Assembly: GCA_021156345.1 (NCBI GenBank)
Contig: JAJNDJ010000006.1
Location: 1 to 25,388, forward strand
DNA: 25,388 nt
Source of the DNA: Rubrobacteraceae bacterium
Lineage (GTDB): Bacteria > Actinomycetota > Rubrobacteria > Rubrobacterales > Rubrobacteraceae
Direction of reading: 5' to 3'
Shown: piece by piece, positions 6,623 to 15,252 of the stretch
Numbering within the stretch: the first letter of the stretch is position 1
How the letters are laid out: every line of letters begins with the position of its first letter
Notes under the pieces: model-generated
Told to the model about the DNA's origin: nothing
Database searches by the model: none
Seen by the model: the letters and a program-made list of their open reading frames with translations, nothing else
Position numbers and translations under genes: made by a program

Positions 6623-7169
6623 CGAGACGAAGTGACGCGCCGCTTTGGTCTACAAGGAGATCTTCTTTGCCTCTCGCTTGCTAAGGCCGCATAATACCAA
6701 CACCCTTACCTCATCCGACCTCTACTTGCCTGCTCACCAGCATCTCGATAAACTACCGTAGCGCCACTTAAAGCCACCTGCCAGTCCTCGCTCAATCGGG
6801 ACACCCAACCGCTTACATAGCTAGGAGCAGGCTTGTCGAGGAATATCACACGAGCCGCGCTCGCCTTGGTCTGTGAAGTGTCGCGGGGTCGTCAAACTCA
6901 CCCTCTAGCGTGCGTTCTCCAGCACATGCTAAGTTTGATCGGAGAGCGAAAAGCGCGAACTTCGCATAACGGGAATTCTCGGAAGTTCGTGGAAAGCGGC
7001 GAGTAGGAGTAATAAGAGCGCAAATGCGGCGATGGTAGCCGCCGTCTAATAGATCGCCGGCTAAATCACACAGAAAACCCAACGTACACAGGCACCATTA
7101 GCACCGCTGCCGCCCTCCGCATCAGACTGTTTCACACCGGAGTGTTCCAGACCGGCGCGCTTCTTGATG
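6623..7169. other. About 550 bp without an identifiable gene
   Basis: On the minus strand, codons 6850-6710 give an open stretch starting RVIFLDKPAPSYVSGWV that I cannot assign and that lacks a start. Nearer the IS5 remnant, a few codons reading LCGLSKREAKKISL may be decayed transposase-flanking sequence. No RNA gene, promoter or terminator was recognised. Confidence 0.5.
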
Positions 7170-8546
7170 CTATGTATTATGGATACTGAAGCTTGGACAA
7201 GCACCTGTAATGGGCCAGGGAGGTGCTTGTCGCATCACCACCAGCTCGTTGACCCCGCTGTCTTGGCGCTCAATCTCGGAGCAGCTTAGCGTGGTACTCC
7301 AGGTTAGGCCAAATCGGTTCTTGACTGACTCCCGGACTCTACGGACGGCGCCTCTGTGTCGTCCACGCCGGTCGAGCTTCTCCATACGCGATGCTAGATG
7401 CCTTACGCGCCCCTTGTGGTACTGGATCTTTTGGCGCTCCTCTTTCACAGCGATTTGGAGTTCCTTCCCTATTTGGTCGCTGTCTTCGGGCCCCCTCTCG
7501 CTCAGCGTCCTTAGTTGATGCAGCTTGTACCTGTGCGTCTCGAGCTCCCGCTGCTGATGCCTGAGGCGCCGGGCGACCCTCTCGCGCTCTACACCCCATT
7601 CGGCCGCGAGTAGGATCCCTTGTGGATAGTAGCGCAACAACGCCAGCATTCCCTTCAGCCCCTGCCACCATCGCCCCTCTCGGAGGTGAGTTCTCACTTG
7701 CCTGACCACGGGAGCGCCGTGCCAGTCTCGCCAGAGTCTCTCCCCGGCTCTGTAAGCATCCTTGTAGCGGGCGTCCTCCTTTACGCGTTTGCGCTGCGAG
7801 CGCAGAGCAGCCATGTTGTACTTCAACATCAGGGTGCGATCGCGTGTCATGTTCGCCTCGTGACGGCGTATCTCGGCGACGAGGGTATCGTGACAATACG
7901 CCGGGAAACGCTCCAGAATACGATAGTAGAGGTCGTAGTCTTCGGCGGCCCTGTAAGACGTATCGAAGTCGCCCACAGCGTCGAAAACGGAACGCCGATA
8001 CATCACCGCCGGAACGTAGACCGGGCAACTGCGCAACAACTCGATGTAAGGGTCATCCCTGACCCGAAATTGCTCCCACCCAGGGACAATGGAACCATCA
8101 GCGGTGATCTTCCGGCAAATTCCGGAGACGAAGGCGCATCCCGGATGTGCCTCTAGCTCCCTTACCCCCACCTCCAGAGCTTCCCCAACCAGTCGGTCAT
8201 CCGAGTCCAAAAACACTACATACTCACCATGTGCATCCGCCAAGCCCCTGTTCCTGGCCGCTGCCAAGCCCCTGTTCTCCTGCCTTATGAACCTTACCCT
8301 TGAGTTTTCCTTGGCGTAGCCTGAGGCAACTTCCTCCGTACCATCTTTGGAGCCATCATCGACGACGATGATCTCGAAGTCAGTGTAGCCTTGGGAGAGG
8401 ACACTCTGTATGGCATCGCCGAGGAAACGTGCTTGGTTGTAGCAGGGAACCACCACGCTAACCTTGCCCCCCTCAATACGACCGCCGGAGTAGCGTCGAG
8501 AGCCATCAATGTCCCTCGCTGCCCCGGCGTTCCCTAGTTCGTTCAT
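7170..8546 (-). CDS. GT2 glycosyltransferase with C-terminal coiled coil
   Basis: The 458-residue protein has a GT-A fold GT2 domain at about residues 28-235: VSVVVPCYNQ at 29-38, EIIVVDDGSKDGT at 58-70, the metal-binding DSD at 114-116 in VVFLDSDD, and AEDYDL near 201-206, the usual place of the catalytic acidic residue. It should transfer a sugar from a nucleotide donor during surface glycan synthesis, on the inner face of the membrane. Residues about 320-395 are rich in Arg, Glu, Gln and Leu and look like a coiled coil, an unusual addition. The start is ATG 8546 with AGGGAGAG just upstream; an open frame extends 52 codons further without support. It is transcribed away from the gene at 8806. 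The last 40 residues look unlike the family and may be extra. Confidence 0.85.
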   Translation of the reverse strand: MNELGNAGAARDIDGSRRYSGGRIEGGKVSVVVPCYNQARFLGDAIQSVLSQGYTDFEIIVVDDGSKDGTEEVASGYAKENSRVRFIRQENRGLAAARNRGLADAHGEYVVFLDSDDRLVGEALEVGVRELEAHPGCAFVSGICRKITADGSIVPGWEQFRVRDDPYIELLRSCPVYVPAVMYRRSVFDAVGDFDTSYRAAEDYDLYYRILERFPAYCHDTLVAEIRRHEANMTRDRTLMLKYNMAALRSQRKRVKEDARYKDAYRAGERLWRDWHGAPVVRQVRTHLREGRWWQGLKGMLALLRYYPQGILLAAEWGVERERVARRLRHQQRELETHRYKLHQLRTLSERGPEDSDQIGKELQIAVKEERQKIQYHKGRVRHLASRMEKLDRRGRHRGAVRRVRESVKNRFGLTWSTTLSCSEIERQDSGVNELVVMRQAPPWPITGACPSFSIHNT

Positions 8547-8608
8547 TACAACTCTCCCTGGCTCGCTCCGGGACCCTCGAAAGGCAAGAGATCGAAACCC
8601 TCCACTCC

Positions 8609-8635
8609 ATAATATTGTACGGATTGTCTCGTCAA
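8609..8635 (-). promoter_or_regulatory. Probable sigma70-type promoter for the GT2 gene at 7170-8546
   Basis: On the minus strand TTGACG (8635-8630) and TATTAT (8614-8609) lie 15 bases apart, about 63 bases upstream of the ATG. The spacing is short, but both hexamers match the consensus at five of six positions. Confidence 0.45.
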
Positions 8636-8653
8636 AAGGGCAAGAGACTAAAC

Positions 8654-8671
8654 CAGCCCACGACTGGGCTG
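8654..8671. promoter_or_regulatory. Inverted repeat upstream of the GT2 promoter
   Basis: CAGCCCA and TGGGCTG form a perfect 7-bp stem with a CGAC loop, 18 bases upstream of the -35 box, in the divergent intergenic region. It could be an operator. No T tract follows, so it is not a clear terminator. Confidence 0.3.
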
Positions 8672-8805
8672 AGGAGATGGCGACATCTTCTAGTCGCTGC
8701 ACGTAGCCGAAAGCGATCTCTCAACCTCGCCAAACACTTCTGGGACAGTTATGTATCGGGCATCTTATAGAATTGAACGATGAGGCCTGATATCGTAGAT
8801 GTGGC

Positions 8806-9717
8806 ATGCAGATCGAAACACTCGCAATCGTACGCCCACCAATAACGGGCGACCAGGAGCTGGCTTCGCGCCTGTCCAGGGGCTTCAGAGACGCATCACA
8901 CAGCGTCGCGGTGTACTCGGCGCCCGAGGTATGCGCCATGGCCCCAGAGGATTTGAGGAACACCACGTTGCTTGTAGCGAGTCCAGGGAAGTGCATCGAG
9001 GCGAGCGGCGACGAACCGGTATTCCTCTCCAAGGTAGCCTGCGCACGAAAGCGAATCCTGGCGTCCGTCGGTCCGGTACAAAGTCCAAGATACCTCGGGC
9101 GTCTGAGACGAGGTATCCACTTTGACGCCCTCCTTGACCTCGGGTTCGTGCCGCAGGAAGATTATCACTCCGAGGTGTCCGACGTGCCTTACCACTTCGT
9201 GTTCAACGGCCCTACCCGAGAACAAGAGCCGTTCGCGCAGGAGCCCCCAAACCAGGCAGAGCGTACGATCCCGTGGGTGCTGGTGGGACCCAGGAGTGAT
9301 AGGAACCGGGATCTCCTGGGGGCGTTGTTCGAACACGAAATCGACCCTGGAGGGTTCTGCCTGTTGAATGGCCGCCCGAAGAACCTGGCCCCGCCAGAGC
9401 CGATGCTTGGTGGCCCAAAGCTCTCGGCAATCCTGTCGAAAGCCAGATATTATCTGTGGGGTGCTGAGCGTGACGTCGTGTATTATGAGAGTTTTCGTTT
9501 TATCATCTCGCTGATGGCGGGCACGGTCCCATGCAAGATAGACCCGGCTCTCGCCGCTGCAGGGTTCGATATTCCCGGCGTATACGCTTCTGTCTCGGCC
9601 TTCGATACGGAGGTGCAGGATATAGGGTATAGTGAAATGTATCGTCGTGCCAGAGACTTCTACGTCTCCAGAGGACGGTTGGGGGAACATTTGTCCGGGG
9701 CGTTACGTCTTGTCTGA
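8806..9717 (+). CDS. Putative GT-B-like glycosyltransferase, family uncertain
   Basis: This 303-residue protein shows no firm signature. The N-terminal half has alternating hydrophobic strands and helices. The segment RTIPWVLVGPRSDRNRDLLG (about 153-172) looks like the start of a second Rossmann-type domain. Near residues 224-246, VVYYESFRFIISLMAGTVPC resembles the C-terminal acceptor/donor loop of GT-B enzymes (E-x3-R/F-x4-A/G-G-T-x-P). Together with its place directly before a GT2 gene that overlaps it, a glycosyltransferase role is likely but not proven. The ATG at 8806 has only a weak ribosome-binding site. It is shorter than typical GT-B proteins (350-400 residues), so the N-terminal domain may be reduced. 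Confidence 0.45.
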   Translation: MQIETLAIVRPPITGDQELASRLSRGFRDASHSVAVYSAPEVCAMAPEDLRNTTLLVASPGKCIEASGDEPVFLSKVACARKRILASVGPVQSPRYLGRLRRGIHFDALLDLGFVPQEDYHSEVSDVPYHFVFNGPTREQEPFAQEPPNQAERTIPWVLVGPRSDRNRDLLGALFEHEIDPGGFCLLNGRPKNLAPPEPMLGGPKLSAILSKARYYLWGAERDVVYYESFRFIISLMAGTVPCKIDPALAAAGFDIPGVYASVSAFDTEVQDIGYSEMYRRARDFYVSRGRLGEHLSGALRLV

Positions 9718-10603
9718 GGCCAAAATAGTTCAGAGTACAAATCGCATAGAGTCCACCGTCCTCGCCGACCCGGGTTTGGGCACCCTCTACAGGCAGAGCA
9801 AGGCAGAGAACGGCGTAACTGTATTTATTCCGAACTGGAACCATCGACCTTATCTTCCCCGGTCGATACGCAGCGCCTTCGAGGCGATCGATCGCCTCGA
9901 GGAGGCTGGCTACTCTGGAGAGCTCCTGGTCATCGACGATGCCTCCCGCGACGGTTCGCAGAAGTTCCTGCGGACGGTCCAGGTGCTATACGAGGACGCG
10001 CCGCTGAAAACGGTGTTCTTGGAGCGCAACCTCGGCCTCCCAAGGCTGCGCAACCTGGCGATGCGCATGTCGCGCTACCGGCACGTCTGCATGCTGGACG
10101 CCGACAACGAGCTCGTCGCCGACAACCTGCCGCTGTTCTTGCAGACCAGCGTGCAGACAGGTGCCGCCGTGGTGCACGGTCTCTTGATAGACAAGCGAGA
10201 AGGGAGGATGACAGGTTTAAGGTCGGACAACGTGGCAAGCATGCGCCTTACGACGGGTAATTACATAGATGCCTTCGCCTTGTTAGACGCGACGAAAGTG
10301 CTAAGAGCAGGGGGTTTCGTCACCGACCAGAGGCTCTACGGTTACGAAGATTGGGAGATGATCCTACATCTGATCGCCGAGGAAGAGCAGGTCGTGTTCG
10401 TTCCTGTCGTGATGGGCTACTACCATCTGACTCCTGGATCTATGTTTGCAGAGACCGCGGAGGACAAGGGGCCTCCTCCACGCTCTGCTGCCCCTGAGGT
10501 GGTGACCTTGCTGCGGCGTATGTTCGCCCAGACCGGGACACGGGAGTGGGATGCCGTCAGGGTGGGACGCATCTATCACCCCGCGGTAGGCTACATTGAC
10601 TGA
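9632..10603 (+). CDS. GT2 glycosyltransferase
   Basis: A GT-A fold domain begins at about residue 61 with VTVFIPNWNHRPYL. It continues with LLVIDDASRDGS (99-109), the metal-binding DAD at 156-158 in CMLDADNELV, and YGYEDWEMIL near 235-245, which supplies the ED pair used by GT2 enzymes. It should add a sugar to a lipid-linked glycan at the inner membrane face. The listed ATG overlaps the previous gene by 86 bases. An alternative TTG at 9710 overlaps the previous stop by eight bases and would remove 26 residues that do not belong to the domain. Either start keeps the domain intact. The gene is followed 24 bases later by a methyltransferase-like gene, so these form one operon. Confidence 0.85.
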   Translation: MKCIVVPETSTSPEDGWGNICPGRYVLSEAKIVQSTNRIESTVLADPGLGTLYRQSKAENGVTVFIPNWNHRPYLPRSIRSAFEAIDRLEEAGYSGELLVIDDASRDGSQKFLRTVQVLYEDAPLKTVFLERNLGLPRLRNLAMRMSRYRHVCMLDADNELVADNLPLFLQTSVQTGAAVVHGLLIDKREGRMTGLRSDNVASMRLTTGNYIDAFALLDATKVLRAGGFVTDQRLYGYEDWEMILHLIAEEEQVVFVPVVMGYYHLTPGSMFAETAEDKGPPPRSAAPEVVTLLRRMFAQTGTREWDAVRVGRIYHPAVGYID

Positions 10604-10627
10604 CGGTAGGCTCTACCGGGAGGCATC

Positions 10628-11818
10628 ATGACTACCAGCGGCGGGTGGACCACACAGGTAGTCGAGCATATGCGGCGGCTCGAAGAATACAGGGAAACCA
10701 TAAGCAGGCTCTTCCCTGCGCTACCGAAGGACATGGTGGACGCGAGGGCGATCAAAGACGTCGATGCTCTCGTCCTGGCGCTCTTCCTGAGATGCTATCC
10801 GCACGAGCTGAGTGTGCTCGAGGTTGGCACGCCCTTCGGAGTGGCCACGTTCCACTTTGCAGGCCAGCCCAGCGTGTTGAGGGTGCTTGGTGTAGACCCT
10901 GACCTGCCAGTGACCGGGAACGCTGGCCAGACGTCGAGCATAGACATCGCCCGGGGAGCCCTCGCGGAGTTCGCCGATGAAAGCGTCAAGATACAGCTTC
11001 GGACAGGCGATGTAAGCAGCGCCTGGACAATGTCAGCGCAGGAACTCCCGGAAGACGATCCGCTGCTGGCGTTCGTGGGCGGGCCGCGCACCAGAGAGGC
11101 GGTGGACGCAGATCTTCAGGCTATCTTCAATGCCAATCCGCGCGCCATTGCCATCCTCGACCACTGCAGGGGTGACGGGGGACCTTTCGTACAGGCAGGA
11201 ATCGCAGACTGTATGGAGAGAGCGCGGGGAAAGTACCATTTCCGGCTCTTCGGTGACCTGACTTCGGGTATGGCGACGAGTAATCTTGGGATCGTCTATC
11301 CCGATCAGGAATCTGCGGAGATACAGGCGTGCCTGGCAGAGCTAGCTCATCTCTTTAGCGAACGGCTGGACCCACTATGGTTGGCGAGTCGGGAGCAGGA
11401 GTTGATCGGTATCGTAAGCACCTACAGGGACGAGGCGGACACCCTGAGCGGGCAACATCAGGACTTGATCGGCGACCATCGATTGCTGGCCGGCCGAAAC
11501 ACAGAACTCCAGAAGCGCATCTCCCAGCTCGAAAAGCGAAAATCCCGGCTGGAAGAGCGCAACGCCGGCCTGAAATCGGAGAACAAGGGGCTTCAGAGTC
11601 GCACCTCTCAACTCGAGAGACGCATCTCCCAGCTCGAGAGGCGAACGTCCCAGCTGGAAGAGCGCAACTCCAGGCTCAAAGAGGAAAGGTTGCTTGTCGT
11701 CTCGAAACTCAGCGACTATCGCAGCGCCGGCCGCTACAAGCTGGCAGATGCGGTAACGAAGAACATCCTTCGTATACCGGGCGCAAAGGCCGTGGCAAAA
11801 CGCACCAGGCCGAAATAG
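10628..11818 (+). CDS. Methyltransferase-like protein with long C-terminal coiled coil
   Basis: This 396-residue protein has an N-terminal Rossmann-type methyltransferase domain (about 40-225). The SAM loop reads VLEVGTPFGVATFHF at 63-77 and an acidic residue D90 ends the next strand in LGVDPD. The place where relatives of the Methyltransf_24/CmcI type have IDGDH reads AFVGGPRTREAV, so the usual metal-binding Asp is missing. Residues about 290-355 are an almost perfect heptad coiled coil (RISQLEKRKSRLEERNAGL, RTSQLERRISQLERR), encoded by 21-bp repeats. A positively charged tail follows. GGGAGG precedes the ATG. Comparison with O-antigen chain-length proteins that join a methyltransferase to a coiled-coil ruler (WbdD) is tempting, but the kinase part is absent here. 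Confidence 0.75.
   Translation: MTTSGGWTTQVVEHMRRLEEYRETISRLFPALPKDMVDARAIKDVDALVLALFLRCYPHELSVLEVGTPFGVATFHFAGQPSVLRVLGVDPDLPVTGNAGQTSSIDIARGALAEFADESVKIQLRTGDVSSAWTMSAQELPEDDPLLAFVGGPRTREAVDADLQAIFNANPRAIAILDHCRGDGGPFVQAGIADCMERARGKYHFRLFGDLTSGMATSNLGIVYPDQESAEIQACLAELAHLFSERLDPLWLASREQELIGIVSTYRDEADTLSGQHQDLIGDHRLLAGRNTELQKRISQLEKRKSRLEERNAGLKSENKGLQSRTSQLERRISQLERRTSQLEERNSRLKEERLLVVSKLSDYRSAGRYKLADAVTKNILRIPGAKAVAKRTRPK
11507..11690 (+). repeat. 21-bp heptad-coding repeats in the coiled-coil gene
   Basis: Variants of a 21-bp unit encoding (R)(T/I)SQLE(R/K) recur, with the 42-bp pair CGCATCTCCCAGCTCGA and its following units appearing at least twice. Tandem DNA of this kind can gain or lose units in steps of seven residues. 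Confidence 0.7.
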
Positions 11819-11922
11819 TAGGGCCCTGCCTTCGAGGCTAGTCGCGTATTCCCCCGTCCTGTAACATCTCTATTATGAACTCTAGGCTTACTTCCGAAGG
11901 CGCATAGGGGGGAACAGGTCGC

Positions 11923-13238
11923 ATGGTGCACTTTGATGTGGGTGTCGTCGGGACGGGCTACGTCGGGTTGGCGACGGGAGCGTGTCTTGCCTATGTCGGA
12001 CACAGGGTGACATGCCTGGACAACAACCAGGAGCGCGTGGCGGACCTCAGAGAAGGAAGGGTCCCGTTCTACGAACCCGGCCTCCATGAGCTCATCGCCA
12101 AGAGTACAGGAAGGCTCCGATTTGCCAGCTCCGAGAGGCTGACCGAGGTCGTACGAGGGTCGGACGTCCTCTTCGTTGCCGTCGGCACGCCCCAGCGCGG
12201 TGACGGATCGGCCGACCTCTCGAGCGTGGCCAACGTGGCCCGCGCGATAGGACGCGCTCTCGGCGGTTCGACACCGCGCGAGCTTCCGCTCGTCGTAGTA
12301 AACAAGAGCACGGTGCCTGTCGGTAGCGCCTACTACGTCTCCAAGTTGGTCGGCGAGGGCATAGACGAGGCAGGAGGCCAGGGCGCCGAGTTCAGGGTCG
12401 CCTCCAACCCCGAGTTCTTGAGGGAGGGCAGCGCAGTACATGATTCCCTCTTCCCCGACCGCGTGGTGGTAGGGACGGACTCTAGGGAGGCCCTCGAGGC
12501 CCTCAGGACCCTCTACACCCCGATAGTGGAGCAGAGCTTCCCCACGGAATGGGATCCCCGACCCAAGGTAGCGGTACCGTTCGTAACCACGGACCTTGGG
12601 AGCGCGGAGATGATCAAGTACGCTTCAAACGCTTTCCTTGCGACCAAGATCAGCTTCATAAACGAGGTCGCTAATCTCTGCGAGCTGGTCGGCGCCGACA
12701 TCTGCGAGGTTGCCTACGGTGTCGGCCTCGACGACCGTGTAGGGTCGCGTTTTCTCTCCGCGGGGCTCGGATGGGGCGGGCCGTGCTTCCCCAAAGACGT
12801 GGCCGCCCTAAGGGCCACAGCGCGCGAGTACGAGCACGAGACCCCGCTCCTGGACGCAGCCACTGCCGTAAACGAAAGACAGCGCAGGAGGGTCATCCAC
12901 AAGCTCCAGCGAGATCTCCACTCCCTCAAGGGCAGGCGCGTGGCCCTGCTCGGGCTCTCCTTCAAGCCGAATACCGACGACCTGAGAGGGGCCCCGCAGC
13001 ACAGCTTAAGCCCGACATCCAGGCCGTCTTCGACCCCTACGAGGCGCTGAGAGGGGCCCACGCGGCGGTCGTGGTGACCGAGTGGGCGGAGGTGAGAGGC
13101 CTGGAGCCGAAGAAGGTTGCCTCGCTGATGCGGGAACCAAAGCTCATAGTGGACGGCCGTAACGCCCTCGATGCTGCCGCCTCACAGGAAGCAGGGCTCC
13201 TGTACAGGGGCTTCGGACGTGGCTACGACAGGGGCTAG
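11923..13238 (+). pseudogene. ugd: UDP-glucose 6-dehydrogenase, disrupted by frameshift and deletion
   Basis: The frame from ATG 11923 encodes an UGD: NAD-binding VGVVGTGYVGLATGACLAY, NPEFLREGSA, and the catalytic cysteine C288 in GLGWGGPCFPKD. It would oxidise UDP-glucose to UDP-glucuronate with two NAD+. After NTDDLRGAP (to about 12995) the frame leaves the family and stops at 13050. A different frame resumes with QLKPDIQAVFDPYEALRGAH and AVVVTEWAEV and runs to TAG 13236-13238. Intact UGDs have about 45-50 residues between GAP and the VTEW strand; the two frames together supply about 22. So roughly 25-30 codons are missing as well as the frame. The lost part belongs to the C-terminal UDP-binding Rossmann fold, and the protein should be inactive. 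A sequencing or assembly error is the alternative. GGGGGG lies ten bases before the ATG. Confidence 0.8.
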
Positions 13239-14238
13239 GCCAGGGGCTAGGCCAGCGACCAGAAGGGCGCTGGTTACGGGAGGGGCTGGCTTCATCGGTA
13301 GCCACCTCTGCGAGAGGCTCGTGTCCGAGGGCTACAAAGTCGTCTGTATAGACAACCTCAGCACGGGCGTCCTCGAGAACGTGGCCCCTTTCCTGACCCA
13401 CGAGGCGTACTTCGAGTACATAGACCACAACGTGAGTGTCCATATAGACTTTCCCGGAGAGCTCGACGAAGTCTACCACTTCGCCTCCGCCGCGAGCCCG
13501 GCCGATTTCGGGCGTATCCCCATAGAGATACTAATGGCCGGCGCCCAGGGAACCCACAACGCCCTCGGATTGGCCCGCTCCAGGGGGGCCCGCTTTATGC
13601 TGGCCTCCACATCGGAGGTCTACGGCGACCCGCTCGTGCACCCTCAGCACGAAGAATACAGGGGCAACGTAAGCACGACGGGCGTGAGGAGCGTCTATGA
13701 CGAAGCCAAGCGTTACGCCGAAGCCCTCACAATGGCCTATCATCGCCACCACGGGGTCGACACCAGGATCGTGCGCATCTTCAATACTTACGGACCCAAA
13801 ATGAGGGAAGACGACGGCAGGATGGTGCCGAACTTCATGCGACAGGCCCTCTTGGGCAAGCCCCTTACCCTCTACGGCGACGGCACCCAGACCAGGAGCG
13901 TGCAGTACATCGACGACCTGATCGAAGGCGTTATCCGGCTGATGAAAAGCGACGAGACCCGCCCGGTCAACATCGGCAACCCCGTCGAGTACTCCGTGCG
14001 CGAGGTCGCCGAGATGATTATCGAACTGTCGGACTCGCGGAGCGAGATCTCCTACCAGCCTCTCCCCGAAGACGATCCCAAACAACGCTGCCCCGACATA
14101 ACCCGAGCCAGAGAAGCTCTGGGGTGGGAGCCAAAGACCCGGGCCCGCGAGGGCCTCGCGAAGACCCTCGACTGGTTCGCGTCTGTGGCAGAGGCTCGAT
14201 CCGAGGGTTCGCCCGCAACACGCGGCGGAGGCTCCTGA
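13219..14238 (+). CDS. UDP-glucuronate decarboxylase-like (UDP-xylose synthase)
   Basis: An extended SDR enzyme of about 339 residues. It has the NAD motif TGGAGFIGS at 20-28, the catalytic triad region STSEVYGDP near 130-138, and YDEAK with Y160 and K164. The segment [20 protein letters not shown] is typical of UDP-glucuronate decarboxylases, which convert UDP-glucuronate to UDP-xylose through a 4-keto intermediate; related SDRs can have other activities. GTG 13219 is preferred because family members begin a few residues before the NAD motif; it overlaps the end of the UGD gene by 20 bases. An ATG at 13171 is possible. It stands between the UGD gene that should make its substrate and an epimerase gene, so an operon for UDP-GlcA, UDP-Xyl and a further epimer is likely. 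Confidence 0.8.
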   Translation: MATTGARPGARPATRRALVTGGAGFIGSHLCERLVSEGYKVVCIDNLSTGVLENVAPFLTHEAYFEYIDHNVSVHIDFPGELDEVYHFASAASPADFGRIPIEILMAGAQGTHNALGLARSRGARFMLASTSEVYGDPLVHPQHEEYRGNVSTTGVRSVYDEAKRYAEALTMAYHRHHGVDTRIVRIFNTYGPKMREDDGRMVPNFMRQALLGKPLTLYGDGTQTRSVQYIDDLIEGVIRLMKSDETRPVNIGNPVEYSVREVAEMIIELSDSRSEISYQPLPEDDPKQRCPDITRAREALGWEPKTRAREGLAKTLDWFASVAEARSEGSPATRGGGS

Positions 14239-14239
14239 A

Positions 14240-15172
14240 GTGCGGATCCTCGTGACCGGGGGAGCCGGGTTTATAGGCTCGTACGTAGCAGCGTATCTGC
14301 TCGGTCGTGGTCACGAGGTTGCCGTCGTCGACGACCTCTCGACGGGCAGGCGCGAGAACGTCCCCAAGGGGGCGCAGTTCTATGAGGATGACATCCGCTC
14401 GGGGTGTGAGGAGATCTTCAGGGATTTCGATCCCGAAGCGCTCTGCCACCAGGCCGCCCAGATGGACGTGAGGCGCTCGGTAAGAGAGCCGGACTTCGAC
14501 GCCGAGGTCAACGTCATCGGAACTGTTCGCCTCCTCCAGAACTGTACCGAATACGGCGTGGAGAAGGTCGTCTTCGCCTCAACGGGCGGAGCCGTATACG
14601 GCGAGCAGCAGGTGCTTCCCGCCCCCGAGGACCACCCGCTTTACCCCGTCTCCCCCTACGGAGTCTCCAAGCTTGCTTGCGAGCGTTACATGCACTACTA
14701 CCACGTCGAGTTCGGCCTGCCCTACGTCGCGCTGCGCTACGCTAACGTCTACGGGCCGGGGCAGGATCCGCACGGAGAGGCAGGGGTCGTGGCGATCTTC
14801 TGCGGCAACCTGGCCAGAGGTAAGACCTCAACGATAAACGGCGGCGGGCAACAGACCCGCGACTACGTCTACGTCGAAGATGTAGCACGCGCAAACGTAC
14901 TGGCCCTCGAAAACGAAGTCCCCTCGGGGGCCTACAACATCGGCACCGGCGTCGAGACCAGCGTGAACCGCCTCTACTATCTGCTACGCGAGATCTCCGG
15001 CAAGGACCTTCCACCTCAGCACGGCCCGTCCAAGCCGGGCGAGCAGCTCCGAAGCTGCGTAGACCCTGGCCTGGCCGGACGTACCTTCGACTGGCACGCC
15101 CAAACTGGCATCCACACGGGCCTCGAAGAGACCCTTCACTCCTTCGCTGCGCTCGAGGGCTCCGGGCCGTAA
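14240..15172 (+). CDS. NAD-dependent sugar-nucleotide epimerase (UDP-glucose 4-epimerase-like)
   Basis: Extended SDR of 310 residues with TGGAGFIGS at 6-14, STGG near 114-117, catalytic Y140 and K144 in YGVSK, and LRYANVYGPGQDPHGEAGVV, typical of GalE-type enzymes of Gram-positive bacteria and archaea. It probably interconverts UDP-glucose and UDP-galactose, or the corresponding uronate or xylose pair; the sequence alone does not decide. The start is GTG 14240, one base after the UXS stop, with GGAGG eight bases upstream inside the UXS gene, so the two are translated as a pair. It converges with the gene ending at 15253; in the 80 bases between them I see no clear terminator. Confidence 0.8.
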   Translation: MRILVTGGAGFIGSYVAAYLLGRGHEVAVVDDLSTGRRENVPKGAQFYEDDIRSGCEEIFRDFDPEALCHQAAQMDVRRSVREPDFDAEVNVIGTVRLLQNCTEYGVEKVVFASTGGAVYGEQQVLPAPEDHPLYPVSPYGVSKLACERYMHYYHVEFGLPYVALRYANVYGPGQDPHGEAGVVAIFCGNLARGKTSTINGGGQQTRDYVYVEDVARANVLALENEVPSGAYNIGTGVETSVNRLYYLLREISGKDLPPQHGPSKPGEQLRSCVDPGLAGRTFDWHAQTGIHTGLEETLHSFAALEGSGP

Positions 15173-15252
15173 TTGTCGGCCATCCCCTGTTGTAGCTCTT
15201 CCCAGCCGCCTCGATCTCTACTTCCCGCCGGCCGGGTTCTCCTCAGACATCG

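Noticed and set aside
12982..13059. 13-bp direct repeat as the direct cause of the UGD deletion
   Set aside because: A deletion between such repeats would leave only one copy. Both are present, and both encode the natural LRGA motif, so the repeat may be coincidental.
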